Shown here: in pieces, positions 6,871 through 15,658 of the stretch
Layout: each line of letters opens with the position of its first letter
Position numbering within the stretch: the stretch's first letter is position 1
Assembly (NCBI GenBank): GCA_033875255.1
Contig: JAWZSN010000024.1
Location: 1-64,000 of the forward strand
Source of the DNA: Marinimicrococcus sp033875255
GTDB taxonomy: Bacteria; Pseudomonadota; Alphaproteobacteria; Geminicoccales; Geminicoccaceae
Reading direction: 5' to 3'
DNA length: 64,000 nt
Translations under genes and position numbers: made by a program
Notes under the pieces: model-generated
What the model was told of the DNA's origin: nothing
Database searches by the model: none
What the model saw: only the letters and a program-made list of their open reading frames with translations

Positions 6871-8376
6871 TCAGAGGCTTCGGGCGAGGGCCTCGTCGGG
6901 GGCGGCGGTGACGATGGATTTGAGGGAGGGGGTGGGGGTGGCGAGGCGGGTCATGTCGGGCAGCGGGCGGCGCAGGGCCTCGCTGGCGGCGAAGGCCTGT
7001 TCCATGGCGCGGGCGGCACCCAGGAGCGCGGTGTCGCCGCGGTAGCGGCCCACCACCTGGAGGCCGAAGGGCATGCCGTGCTGGTCGGTGCCGCAGGGCA
7101 TGGTGATGGCGGGGTTGGTGGCGAGGGTCACGAGATAGGTGAGCGCCAGCCAGTGGTAGTAGTTGCGGAGCTTTTGTCCCTCCAGCTCGGCCAGATAGAG
7201 CTGCTGCCAGGGGAAGGGCGAGACCGGGGTGGTGGGCGAGAGGATCAGGTCGTAGTCGCGGTAGAGCTCCTGGAAGCGGCGGAAGATCCGGGTCTGCTCG
7301 GCGTGTGCCCAGGCGAAGTCGGCGAGGCTCATGGAGGCGCCGAGCTCGTAGTTGGCGCGCACATTGGGGCCGAGGCTGGAAGGGTCGCGCTCGTAGTCAT
7401 CGCGGTAGCGGGCCACGAAGTTCACCGCGCGGATCACGTCGAAGCAGCGGTCCACCTCGCCGAGATCCGGCGTGATCTCCTCGCAGGAGCGGAAGAGATG
7501 GCCCATGGCCCCCATCTTCGCGCGCATCGTCTCGCGGATGTCGCTGCTCACCGGGCACTGGTTGAAATCGACCGTCCAGCCCACCCGCAGACGCGAGAGA
7601 TCGACCTCGGGGGGCTGGAGGAAGTCGCGGGCGTCCACCGCGTAGGAGAGCGGGTCGCGGTCGTCCATGCCGAGCTGGGCCGCCATGAGGAGGCAGGTAT
7701 CCTCCACGTCGCGGCCCATGGGGCCCACCACCGAGATGGGCGTCCAGCCCAGCCCGCGCCGCTCCACCGCGACCAGGCCCGGCGACGGACGAAAGCCCAC
7801 CACGCCGCACTTGGCGGCGGGGATGCGCAGCGAGCCGCCGGTGTCCGAGCCGGTGCAGACCGGCAGCATGTCGGTGGCCAGCGCCGCAGCCGAGCCGCCC
7901 GAGGAGCCGCCGGCGTTGCGCTCGGGGTCGAACGGGTTGCCGGTGGCGCCCCACACGGCATTGCGGCTGTTGGCGCCGGCGCCGAATTCGGGGACGTTGG
8001 TCTTGGCGACCACCACCGCACCGGCCTTGCGCAGCCGCGCCACCATGGAGTTGTCGCGCTCGGGGACGAAGTCCCTGAAGAGCGGCGAGCCCCAGGTGGT
8101 GAGCAGGCCCCCGGTCTCCTCGAGGTCCTTCACCCCGGTGGGCAGGCCGTGCAGCAGGCCCAGCTCCTCGCCCGCCAGCACCGCCCGCTCGGCCTCGCGG
8201 GCCTCCTCGCGGGCGCGCCCGTAGCAGGTGGCGGTGACCGCGTTGACGGCCGGGTTCACCGCCTCAATGCGGGCGATGCAGGCCTCCAGCAGCTCCACCG
8301 GCGAGATCTCCTTGCGGCCGATCCGCTGCCGCAGCTCCACCGCCGAAAGCTCCACGAGATCGCCGTTCGCGCTCAT
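6871..8376 (-). CDS. Amidase signature family hydrolase
   Basis: 501 residues, typical length. The Ser-cisSer-Lys triad is visible: Lys83 in PTGVKDLEE, Ser158/159 in NAGGSSGGS and Ser182 in TGSDTGGSLRIPA. It resembles AtzF/GatA-like and aryl-amide or indoleacetamide hydrolases; the amide substrate is not predictable. It hydrolyses an amide to acid plus ammonia in the cytosol, with no signal peptide. GatB/GatC partners are absent nearby, so it is not the tRNA amidotransferase subunit. It is divergent from the DapA-family gene to its right and followed by a clear terminator. Confidence 0.9.
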   Translation of the reverse strand: MSANGDLVELSAVELRQRIGRKEISPVELLEACIARIEAVNPAVNAVTATCYGRAREEAREAERAVLAGEELGLLHGLPTGVKDLEETGGLLTTWGSPLFRDFVPERDNSMVARLRKAGAVVVAKTNVPEFGAGANSRNAVWGATGNPFDPERNAGGSSGGSAAALATDMLPVCTGSDTGGSLRIPAAKCGVVGFRPSPGLVAVERRGLGWTPISVVGPMGRDVEDTCLLMAAQLGMDDRDPLSYAVDARDFLQPPEVDLSRLRVGWTVDFNQCPVSSDIRETMRAKMGAMGHLFRSCEEITPDLGEVDRCFDVIRAVNFVARYRDDYERDPSSLGPNVRANYELGASMSLADFAWAHAEQTRIFRRFQELYRDYDLILSPTTPVSPFPWQQLYLAELEGQKLRNYYHWLALTYLVTLATNPAITMPCGTDQHGMPFGLQVVGRYRGDTALLGAARAMEQAFAASEALRRPLPDMTRLATPTPSLKSIVTAAPDEALARSL

Positions 8377-8538
8377 CCTTGCCCCCTGACCGCTGCAATT
8401 GCCGTGCCTCTTGATGGAGCGCTCCGTCGTCCAGGTGAAGCGGTATCTGCGGCCGGGCGGCGGGTTCCTGCCATGCGGCGACAGGGGGACGGGGCCCTGC
8501 TAGCATCGTTTAACAAGCCAATGGGGAGGTCGGCGGCG

Positions 8539-9432
8539 GTGAGCGTTTTCCAGGGCATCTATCCCATTCTCTATGCCTTCTTCGACGAGGGTGGCCGGCT
8601 CGATCGCGAGGCGATGCGCCGCCAGACGGAGGCCTGCGTCAGGCATGGTGCGCACGGGCTGGCGGCGCTGGGGCTGGCGACCGAGGTGAGCAAGCTGGAA
8701 CGCGACGAGCGGCATCTGGTGATGGAGTGGCTGCTGGCCGACGTGGCCGGTCGCGTGCCGGTGGCGATCACCGTCTTCGGCGACACGGCCGCAGAGCAGA
8801 TCGACTTCGTGAAGGCTGCGGCGGATCTCGGCGCTGCCTGGGTGATCCTCCAGCCGCCGCCGCGCCGCCCGCTGCCCGAGGAGGAGCTGCGGCACTTCTT
8901 CGGCGAGGTGGCCGACGCCTCGCCCATTCCGGTGGCGATCCAGAACGCCCCGCAATATCTGGGCGTCGGGCTCGGCAACGAGAACCTGCTGCGCCTGCGC
9001 CGCCACCACCCCAACTTCGTGCTGCTCAAGGGCGAGGCCTCGGCGCTCGAGATCAAGGAGACGATCGACGGGCTGGGCGGCGAGGTCACGGTCTTCAACG
9101 GCCGCGGCGGGCTGGAGCTGCCCGACATCCTGGCGGCGGGCTGCGCCGGCATGATCCCCGCACCCGAATGCTTCGACGTGCAGATCAGGATCTACGAGGC
9201 GCTCGGGCGAGGCGACCGCAACGAGGCGCTGGCGCTCTACCGGCAGATACTGCCGCTCGTGGTGTTCGTGATGCAGTCGGTCCCGCAGTTCCTGTGCTAC
9301 GGCAAGCGCGTGACCGCCCGCCGTCTCGGCCTCGGCGAGGTCTTCGACCGCGAGCCCTGCCAGAAGCCGACGGCGCTGGGTCTCGAGATCATGGAGCGCT
9401 ACGCGAGGGAGCTGCCGGCCTTCGACGTTTGA
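8539..9432 (+). CDS. DapA-family enzyme, probable 2-keto-3-deoxy sugar-acid dehydratase
   Basis: 297 residues from GTG at 8539, chosen because GGGGAGGT (8523-8530) sits eight bases upstream; an in-frame ATG at 8521 overlaps that ribosome site. TIM-barrel DHDPS/NAL family: Schiff-base Lys164 in FVLLKGEAS. The family's usual YNVP tyrosine is replaced by Gln135 (VAIQNAPQY). Gln at this place is also seen, as I recall, in L-2-keto-3-deoxyarabinonate dehydratase of Azospirillum, which turns 2-keto-3-deoxypentonate into 2-oxoglutarate semialdehyde. With the pentonate dehydratase at 4-5.7 kb this suggests a non-phosphorylative pentose route. It may equally act on another keto acid. Confidence 0.82.
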   Translation: MSVFQGIYPILYAFFDEGGRLDREAMRRQTEACVRHGAHGLAALGLATEVSKLERDERHLVMEWLLADVAGRVPVAITVFGDTAAEQIDFVKAAADLGAAWVILQPPPRRPLPEEELRHFFGEVADASPIPVAIQNAPQYLGVGLGNENLLRLRRHHPNFVLLKGEASALEIKETIDGLGGEVTVFNGRGGLELPDILAAGCAGMIPAPECFDVQIRIYEALGRGDRNEALALYRQILPLVVFVMQSVPQFLCYGKRVTARRLGLGEVFDREPCQKPTALGLEIMERYARELPAFDV

Positions 9433-10170
9433 AGCGGGGAGCGCAGGGCTTATGCCGCACCATGGACGTGCGAAGAGCCTCGCAGCGAGCCGAGGTCGCC
9501 GCCGGTAAAAGCCGCTCCATTGCGCCTCCATGACGTAGCCGTGCGCCGGCGCCGGCGCCTTCCGTACCGATGAGCCGGAGGGTCGCCCGGAAGCGGCGAG
9601 CGGAGCCGGCCGCTCGCTCGTCGACCGCCGGACAACCCGACGAGCAGCGGCGGCTATCCAGCCTGCCCCTCGAGGCACGTCGAGGCGCAGGCAGCCCTCG
9701 GCGGCAGACTGCCGGCGGCATCGGGCGCCGGGGGAGGGCGCCGGACAGGACGGGGTGGTGATGGAGCCGGGGGCTCTTCTGGCGACCTTCGGAGGGCTGC
9801 TGCCGGCCGGGCATGGCGCTGATGGCGAGCGAGGCAGCCCCCGGGGCGCAGGGCCGCTGCTGGCGGTGACGGTGGCCACCACCATCGTCTTCGAGCTGGC
9901 CGGGCCGCTGCTGACGCGGCTCGTGCTGGTGCGCTCCGCCGAGGCAGGCGGCCAAGGCCCTGATGACCGCGTTCAGCGGGGCCCGGGATGACCCCGCTAC
10001 GCGTGTGGCGGCGAGAGTGCGGTGCCCGCCACCAGCCGGTACGGCCGTGATGCTGTGCGGCTTTACGCGCCGCGCTCCGCGGCGGAGGATCATGGTACGC
10101 TGTCCGTGGTTGATGGAACGGTCGCCGGGGCAGGCTGGTTTGGGGCGAAACCAATCATTGGTTGCGTGCT
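9433..10170. other. Decayed 738-bp stretch, no intact gene
   Basis: Apart from the antiporter remnant described separately, I see no gene with credible codon use in this gap. It contains GC-rich simple repeats (GCGCCG units near 9545) and many overlapping short frames on both strands. It separates the catabolic genes from the glycosyltransferase set. Confidence 0.5.
9755..9991 (+). pseudogene. Remnant of a cation/proton antiporter C-terminus
   Basis: One frame reads LLAVTVATTIVFELAGPLLTRLVLVRSAEAGG, given here in parts: LLAVTVATTIVFELAGP followed by LLTRLVLVRSAEAGG. That pattern is typical of the last membrane helix of CPA-type Na+/H+ or K+/H+ antiporters. Just upstream, a different frame reads GMALMASEAAPG, which is the expected preceding segment, and GLLP precedes it in the first frame. 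At least two frameshifts and a short deletion are therefore needed to restore it. The rest of the gene is gone. Recognition is by motif memory only. Confidence 0.45.
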
Positions 10171-11253
10171 ATGCTTCAGCCACTCGATCTTCCACTACGA
10201 TATCCGGCTGCAGAAGAGCAGGATCGGCCGCCGCTCGTGGTAGGGGTGGTCACCTGCAACAGCGTTGCGGTCATCGGCGAGACGCTCGCGGCGGTATGTG
10301 CCGAAGCCTATCCCGACGTCCGCATCCTGGTTGTGGACAACGGCTCCACGGACGGCACGCGCGAGCTCGTGGCAGCGCGCTTTCCCGAGGTGCGCGTGGT
10401 GCCGCTCCACGAGAACCGCGGGCCCAATCCCGCCCGCAACAGGATCCTCGCGGAGGCCGAGCGCGGGCTGGCGCTGATCCTCGACGATGACTGCGCGCCG
10501 GCGCCCGGATGCCTCCGCGCCCTGGTGCGTGCTGCGCAGGACTATCCCGACGGTGCTGCCTTCGGGGCTCGGGTGGTCTACAGGAGCGATCCCGGGCGCA
10601 TCCAGTTCGAGGGAGCCCTCGTGCATTTCGTGGGCGAGGCCGTCCAGTACCTCCACGACGTGCCGGTCGAGGCGGCCCCCAGGGCGGTGCGGCCGGTCAC
10701 GGGGCTCGGTGGCGGCTGCATGCTGCTGCGCCCGGAGCTGTGGCGGGAGGCCGGCGGGTTCGACGAGTTCTACTTCTTCGGCCGCGAGGACAGCGAGCTG
10801 GTGTTCCGCCTCCAGCTCGCCGGTCACCGCGCCTACGTGGTGCCCACCGCCAAGGTCCTGCACGACTACGTGCCCCGGGGACTCGCCGCGGGCTTCTACC
10901 AGATCCGCAACCGCTGGGTGCTGATGGGCAGCCTCTACCGGCTGCGAACGCTGGTGCTGCTGGCGCCGGCGCTTCTCGTCCACGAGCTCGTGATCGCCGG
11001 CTTCATGGCCGCCAGCGGCAGGCTCGGCGACTATGCGAGGGGCACGCTGGCGGCGGCCAGGGCGCTGCCGCACATCCGCGCCCGCCGCCGCGCGGTGGCG
11101 GCGATCCGGCGGGTGCCGGATCGCGCGGTGCTGGCGGCGGGGCCGATAGCGGTGCGCGAGGACCTGCTCGACACGCCCTGGAAGCGCCGCCTCAAGGGAG
11201 CGCTCGACGCGTTCTACAGCGGCTACTGGCGGCTGGTCGGCCGGTTCGTGTGA
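10171..11253 (+). CDS. Family 2 glycosyltransferase
   Basis: 360 residues from ATG 10171 (an in-frame TTG lies nine bases earlier; neither has a strong ribosome site). GT-A fold: VVTCNS at the start, VDNGSTDGT for nucleotide-sugar binding, a DDDC metal-binding site (ALILDDDCAPAPG), TGLGGGCMLLR and the acceptor-side FFGREDSELVFRLQLAG. The C-terminal 100 residues hold a hydrophobic stretch (LVLLAPALLVHELVIAGF), suggesting membrane association. It likely adds a sugar to a surface polysaccharide or glycolipid. The convergent deacetylase and flippase-like genes to its right support a cell-envelope role. Confidence 0.85.
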   Translation: MLQPLDLPLRYPAAEEQDRPPLVVGVVTCNSVAVIGETLAAVCAEAYPDVRILVVDNGSTDGTRELVAARFPEVRVVPLHENRGPNPARNRILAEAERGLALILDDDCAPAPGCLRALVRAAQDYPDGAAFGARVVYRSDPGRIQFEGALVHFVGEAVQYLHDVPVEAAPRAVRPVTGLGGGCMLLRPELWREAGGFDEFYFFGREDSELVFRLQLAGHRAYVVPTAKVLHDYVPRGLAAGFYQIRNRWVLMGSLYRLRTLVLLAPALLVHELVIAGFMAASGRLGDYARGTLAAARALPHIRARRRAVAAIRRVPDRAVLAAGPIAVREDLLDTPWKRRLKGALDAFYSGYWRLVGRFV

Positions 11254-11266
11254 GCCCTGCAGGGCA

Positions 11267-12463
11267 TCAGTAGACAGCCCCGCCGCGGTGCCGCCGGCGG
11301 AGCTTGTCGCCGAGGATGGCGGCAAGGGGGCGGCGTCCCTCGCCGGGCAGCCGGTGGAGATAGTCGTTCTTCACCCGGGGGATGCGCATGGGATCCGTAC
11401 CCGCGCGCGGCATGGCCCGGTGCCGCAGCGGCCCCCAGAAGGCGGAGCGGTAGCCCGCCTCGCGCGCCAGCCGGTCGGCCACCGCCGATCCAGCGTGGTA
11501 GGGGTAGCACAGATGGCGGCAGGGCCGGCCGCCCAGCTTTTCCTCGATGATCAGGCGCGAGCGCTCGAGGTCGCGGCGCAGCGCCGCCTCCGCCTCCTCG
11601 TGCGTCTCCCGCAGGCCTGGCCCGTGCCGCTGCACGGCTTCCCCGAAGATCCGCCGCAGCACCGCTGCCGCGTCGGGGCGGGCGAAAAGCTCAACACCGC
11701 CGGCAGCGCGCACCCCGGCGAGGCACTCCTCGACAAGACCTTCGGGCGGGTGGTGGCGCGGCCGCCCGTGGGAAACCGGGGCAGTCTCGAAGATCGGCAG
11801 GCCGAGAAGGGCCTGCGGCCCGTCCGCCAGCAGGCGGGCCTCCGTACCGGCCGGCACCGGCAGGTCGAAGAATGCCTCGCGGGGCTGCGGCCCAAGGAAG
11901 CCCGTGACACGGCCGCTCACCGGCACGCGGTGGTGGTAGAGGGTGTGGGACTGGAAGTCCGCCACACCGGCGGCGTCCATCGCACGGATCTCGGCCCAGC
12001 TCATGAGTTGGGGGTCCTCGACCCGCAGCGATCGCGCGGGCACGCGGCCCTCCCAGGCATCCGCCAGGGTGGGGCCGGTCTCCTCCGCCTCTCGGGCATA
12101 GCCCGGGATCAGGAACACCGTGGCCTTGAAGCCGTAGCGCCGCAGCAGCGGGAAGCCGAACGTCCAGACGCTCTTGCGGCCGTCATCGATCGTCAGCATC
12201 ACCGAGCGCGGCGGCAGCGCCTCCGCGCCGGTCAGGTGGCGCAAGAGCGCCTCGCTGTCGACGGTGCGGTAGCCGTTGCGGGCGAGGTGGGCGAGCTGCG
12301 CCTCGAAGGGCTCGGGCTCGATGGTGTGGAAGGTGAAGACCGGCACCTCGCCCGGCGGCAGGCGATCGACGTCGCGGGTGACGAAGCGCGGGTAGCGGCC
12401 GGCCAGGGATGCCGCCTCGTCGTACAGCTCGAAGAGCAGGGCGCGCGCCCGGGCGGCGTTCAT
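11267..12463 (-). CDS. Polysaccharide deacetylase (NodB/CE4-type)
   Basis: 398 residues. CE4 motifs are present: TIDDGRKS (catalytic and metal Asp), SHTLYHH (metal His residues) and LCYPYHAGS. The start ATG (12463-12461) overlaps the stop of the upstream membrane-protein gene (ATGA), so the two are probably translationally coupled. A long insertion between the second and third motif makes it longer than the minimal domain. It would remove N-acetyl or other acyl groups from a polysaccharide. No convincing signal peptide, hence perhaps cytoplasmic action on a lipid-linked precursor. Confidence 0.82.
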   Translation of the reverse strand: MNAARARALLFELYDEAASLAGRYPRFVTRDVDRLPPGEVPVFTFHTIEPEPFEAQLAHLARNGYRTVDSEALLRHLTGAEALPPRSVMLTIDDGRKSVWTFGFPLLRRYGFKATVFLIPGYAREAEETGPTLADAWEGRVPARSLRVEDPQLMSWAEIRAMDAAGVADFQSHTLYHHRVPVSGRVTGFLGPQPREAFFDLPVPAGTEARLLADGPQALLGLPIFETAPVSHGRPRHHPPEGLVEECLAGVRAAGGVELFARPDAAAVLRRIFGEAVQRHGPGLRETHEEAEAALRRDLERSRLIIEEKLGGRPCRHLCYPYHAGSAVADRLAREAGYRSAFWGPLRHRAMPRAGTDPMRIPRVKNDYLHRLPGEGRRPLAAILGDKLRRRHRGGAVY

Positions 12464-13497
12464 GGCGTCTTGCCTCTCGCGCCGGCGCTGCCGGGCAGCT
12501 CCGCGTCGGCCGGCGGGCGCGGCAGAGCCGGCCCCGCCACGCTCGCCACGAGGCCGAGCAGCACGGTGCCGCCGATCAGCACGCCATAGGTGGCGAGCGA
12601 CACGGCGACGGCGGCGCTGGCCGGCACCCCGGCGCCGCCGAAGAGAAAGACGAAGGCACCCTCGCGCACCCCTATCCCCATGGGCGAGATGGGAAGGTCG
12701 CCCAGCACCGAGACGATGGGCTCGAGCGCCATCACCAGCACGAGCGGCTGGGGTTGCCCCACCGCGGCGAAGAGTGCCGCCACCACGCCGATCCGGGCGA
12801 GCACGACCGCGGCACCCAGCGCCATCGCTTTCAGGACGGTGGCGCTGCTGGTGAAGATGCCGCTCATGGTGCCGTGCACCTGGCGCACCGTTCCCAGGAT
12901 CTTCTCGAGGAGGGGGGCCGGCAGGACGAGGCCGCCCAGGGTGCGGGCAACGGCCAGGGCCAGCTCCATCACCCGCCGCGAGGCTACGGCCGCGCAGGCC
13001 GCGAGCATGGCGAGCGCAGCGCCACCCGCCGCCAGCAGCACCGGTACCGCCAGCGGCGCGCCGGGGCGGAGGAGGTGGAGGAGCCCTATGCCCGCCAGCA
13101 CCAGCAGCGCCATCACCGCGACGTTGGTGACCCGGTCCACGAGGATGGCGCCGGCGGCAGCCGCGAGCCCGCCTCGCAGATGGCGCATCAGCACCGCGCG
13201 AAATCCGTCGATGGCCACCGAGCTTGCCAGCATCATCCCGTAGAGGTCGGCCAGGCACAGCGCCCGCTGCACCGTGGGGAAGCCCACGGGCGCCTCGCGG
13301 CCGCCCAGGAGCACCCACCACTTGGCGGCCATCAGGACGCGCGTGGCGGCATAGCAGCCGAGGGCGGCTGCCACCCATCCGGGCCGCAGCCCGCGCAGCG
13401 AGGCCAGCACCTCGCCCAGATCCACCAGCCAGAGCACCAGGGCAGCGATGCCCGCGCCGAGCAGCAGCCGGATGAGAAAGCCGGGAATGGATCTCAC
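12460..13497 (-). CDS. Flippase-like membrane protein (LPG synthase TM / UPF0104 family)
   Basis: 345 residues from GTG at 13497, chosen because the hydrophobic part begins immediately (IPGFLIRLLLGAGIAALVLWLVD) and longer frames run through non-coding sequence. About eight membrane segments; the family hallmark SPMGIGVREGAFVFLFG is near residues 280-300. Family members lie in the membrane and move or modify lipids or lipid-linked sugars. It is coupled to the deacetylase downstream by a four-base overlap. A distant paralog is encoded at 44072-45076. Confidence 0.78.
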   Translation of the reverse strand: MRSIPGFLIRLLLGAGIAALVLWLVDLGEVLASLRGLRPGWVAAALGCYAATRVLMAAKWWVLLGGREAPVGFPTVQRALCLADLYGMMLASSVAIDGFRAVLMRHLRGGLAAAAGAILVDRVTNVAVMALLVLAGIGLLHLLRPGAPLAVPVLLAAGGAALAMLAACAAVASRRVMELALAVARTLGGLVLPAPLLEKILGTVRQVHGTMSGIFTSSATVLKAMALGAAVVLARIGVVAALFAAVGQPQPLVLVMALEPIVSVLGDLPISPMGIGVREGAFVFLFGGAGVPASAAVAVSLATYGVLIGGTVLLGLVASVAGPALPRPPADAELPGSAGARGKTP

Positions 13498-13783
13498 CGC
13501 CAGCGTCGCCTCGCTTCGTCGGATGGCCCGGCCCGCGGCCCGGGGAAGGAAGGCGCGGACTGCAGCCTGACAGGGTTTCGCTGACCGGCGAGCGTAGGAG
13601 GGCGCACCCCCGCGGGTCAACAGGCCGCTCCCCCAAGTGCCGTACCGAGGTAGAGCGGACGTCTGCCCTCTCTCGTATCGCCTTGAGGTGGTGCAACTCT
13701 CTGTTCCATGACGTGTGTAGCGAGCAAGACCGCCGTCGGGCGTGCCGGCTGGTTGATAACAAGAAGCACCAGGAGCATTCTTC

Positions 13784-14854
13784 GTGATCTCATTCATCTT
13801 TCGCCGTTGCAGCGCCGCGCTGGCCGTGCTGCTCTCGGCCGTCTCGATTTCGGCCTGCACGCGTGCGCCCGAGCGGGAGCCGCTTTCTATTCATGTGGCC
13901 GCCATGTCGGGCATCGGGAGCCTGCCGGGCGGCGGGGCTGCAGCACCGGCAGATGCGGAACAGGCGCGCGCACCGCTTCGCCTCTCCTGGCCTGGTGAGG
14001 CCGAGGCACTGGTGGTCGAGGAAAGCCACGATTCAGTCGTTGCGTCCCGGACCCGCTACGTCCTCACGGCCATGCAAGCGGTCGAAGAGGGTGTGACCGT
14101 CCTGAAGGCCAGCAACATGTCCACCGAGGTCTTCGAGACGGGGCCGGAGAAGTCGGTCGACGCGCTGGTGGCGGAGGCCGTGGTAGCGGCCATGGCGCAG
14201 GAGCCGATCGGCATCCGCTTCGGCTCCGACGGCGCGTTCAGGGGAGTGGAGGGCGACGTCGAGCGGCTGCTGGACATCACCCACGGGCTCCTGGCGGACG
14301 AGCCGACGATCAGCGAGTTCTTCGGCATCATGCGCAAGGAGCGCGTGTTGGAGACCCAGATCGAGCGTCTTTACGCGGACATCTGGAACGGCCTTGTGGG
14401 TGCCTGGGTGGGGTTGGATCTGTCTTCCAGCGGCGAGCGCACCATCGAACGCCGGGCGCAGGCGGACGGCCGCACGGTCCCGCAGCTCTTCACGTTACGC
14501 AATCTCGGGCCGGACGCCGCGTGCGACGGTTGCATCAGGCTGCAGATGGTAGCCGAGACGCGCGGCGCCGAAGCGGCGGCGGCGGTGTCGGCCGAGACCC
14601 GGAAACTGGCGGACGGCATGCTTCGTGGCGCTGCTGCGCGTCGGCCCGGGCTCTCCGAGGCAAGGCGCCGTGAGGCGCTCGAGGTCATCGCGTCGGTTGA
14701 CGATGTGGCGAGGGTGACGACGGTGGATCTCGTCACCGAGGCTGCCACCCTGCTGCCGCACAGCATGCTGATGGAGACCACCACCAGCGTCACCGTGCAG
14801 GGCAAGCGCCACAGCCAGGCCCGGTGGCTGCGCCTGGAGTTCAGCTGGCGCTGA
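13784..14854 (+). CDS. Lipoprotein of unknown family, paralog A
   Basis: 356 residues from GTG 13784 with AGGAG eight bases upstream. Signal peptide with lipobox ISAC (Cys25): a predicted membrane-anchored envelope lipoprotein. No domain recognised. It is a clear paralog of the protein at 16386-17477: shared segments are WVGLDL...GERT, CDGCIRLQMV, GAEA and VDLVTEAATLLPH followed by METTT and QGKRH. The CDGC pair of cysteines is conserved in both, suggesting a disulfide or metal site. The two copies flank an oxidoreductase and a P-loop ATPase, all on the same strand. Confidence 0.75.
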   Translation: MISFIFRRCSAALAVLLSAVSISACTRAPEREPLSIHVAAMSGIGSLPGGGAAAPADAEQARAPLRLSWPGEAEALVVEESHDSVVASRTRYVLTAMQAVEEGVTVLKASNMSTEVFETGPEKSVDALVAEAVVAAMAQEPIGIRFGSDGAFRGVEGDVERLLDITHGLLADEPTISEFFGIMRKERVLETQIERLYADIWNGLVGAWVGLDLSSSGERTIERRAQADGRTVPQLFTLRNLGPDAACDGCIRLQMVAETRGAEAAAAVSAETRKLADGMLRGAAARRPGLSEARRREALEVIASVDDVARVTTVDLVTEAATLLPHSMLMETTTSVTVQGKRHSQARWLRLEFSWR

Positions 14855-14953
14855 GTCCGGCACAGCGCCGCGGAGCGTGAAGTCTGCGCCGGGCCGACCG
14901 TTTTCGAGACATCTCCCGCGCTGCGCCTTACTGTCGGCAGCGGAGAGACGGGC

Positions 14954-15538
14954 ATGCCGCGGCGCATCACGATCCTGCAGGGACACCCCGACCGGGCCGG
15001 CGACCGGCTCTGTCATGCGCTGGCCGACGCCTACGCGGCCGGTGCGCTCGAAGCCGGGCACGAGGTGCGGCGTGTCGAGGTGGCCCGTCTCCATTTCCCG
15101 CTGCTCCGCAGCCAGGGCGAGTTCGAGGCGGGGCTGCTGCCCGTGGACCTGGTGGAGGCCCAGGAGGCCATTCGCTGGGCCGAGCATCTGGTGCTCGTCT
15201 TTCCCTTGTGGCTGGGCACCGCGCCGGCTTTGCTCAAGGGCTTTTTGGAGCAGATGCTGCGCCCGGGCTTCGCCTTCACCTACGGCGAGCACGGCCTGCC
15301 CAAGAAGGTTCTGAGAGGCCGCTCGGCGCGAATCGTGGTGACGATGGGCATGCCCGCCTTCGTCTATCGCTGGTGGTACTGCGCCCATGGTCTGCGCGGC
15401 ATCAGGCGGAATATGCTGGGCTTCGTCGGCATTCGCCCGATTCGCATGAGCCTCTTTGGCAGGGTGGAGGCGGCCGGCGACACCGCACGCCGCCGCTGGC
15501 TGGAGCGCATGCGCCAGCTGGGACGCCGGGCCGTCTGA
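14954..15538 (+). CDS. NAD(P)H-dependent quinone-type oxidoreductase (flavodoxin-like fold)
   Basis: 194 residues. Flavodoxin-like fold of the NQO1/KefF/MdaB type: ILQGHPD near the N-terminus for FMN/FAD phosphate, then LVLVFPLWLGTAPALLKGFLEQM and TMGMPAFVYRWWY. It should reduce quinones or similar acceptors using NAD(P)H and a flavin. GGAGAG is seven bases before ATG 14954. The C-terminus is longer than in KefF. Its position between two paralogous lipoproteins is the only functional context. Confidence 0.82.
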   Translation: MPRRITILQGHPDRAGDRLCHALADAYAAGALEAGHEVRRVEVARLHFPLLRSQGEFEAGLLPVDLVEAQEAIRWAEHLVLVFPLWLGTAPALLKGFLEQMLRPGFAFTYGEHGLPKKVLRGRSARIVVTMGMPAFVYRWWYCAHGLRGIRRNMLGFVGIRPIRMSLFGRVEAAGDTARRRWLERMRQLGRRAV

Positions 15539-15658
15539 CGCGGCTGCACTGTCCCCCTTTGCGCGCGCTCCGGCGGATGCCGCACGGCGGCCGCCTGCAA
15601 TGCCCCTTGCGGGGCTCCCTCATCCCGTTTCTTCAGCCGTTCACGGAGGAACTGCTTC

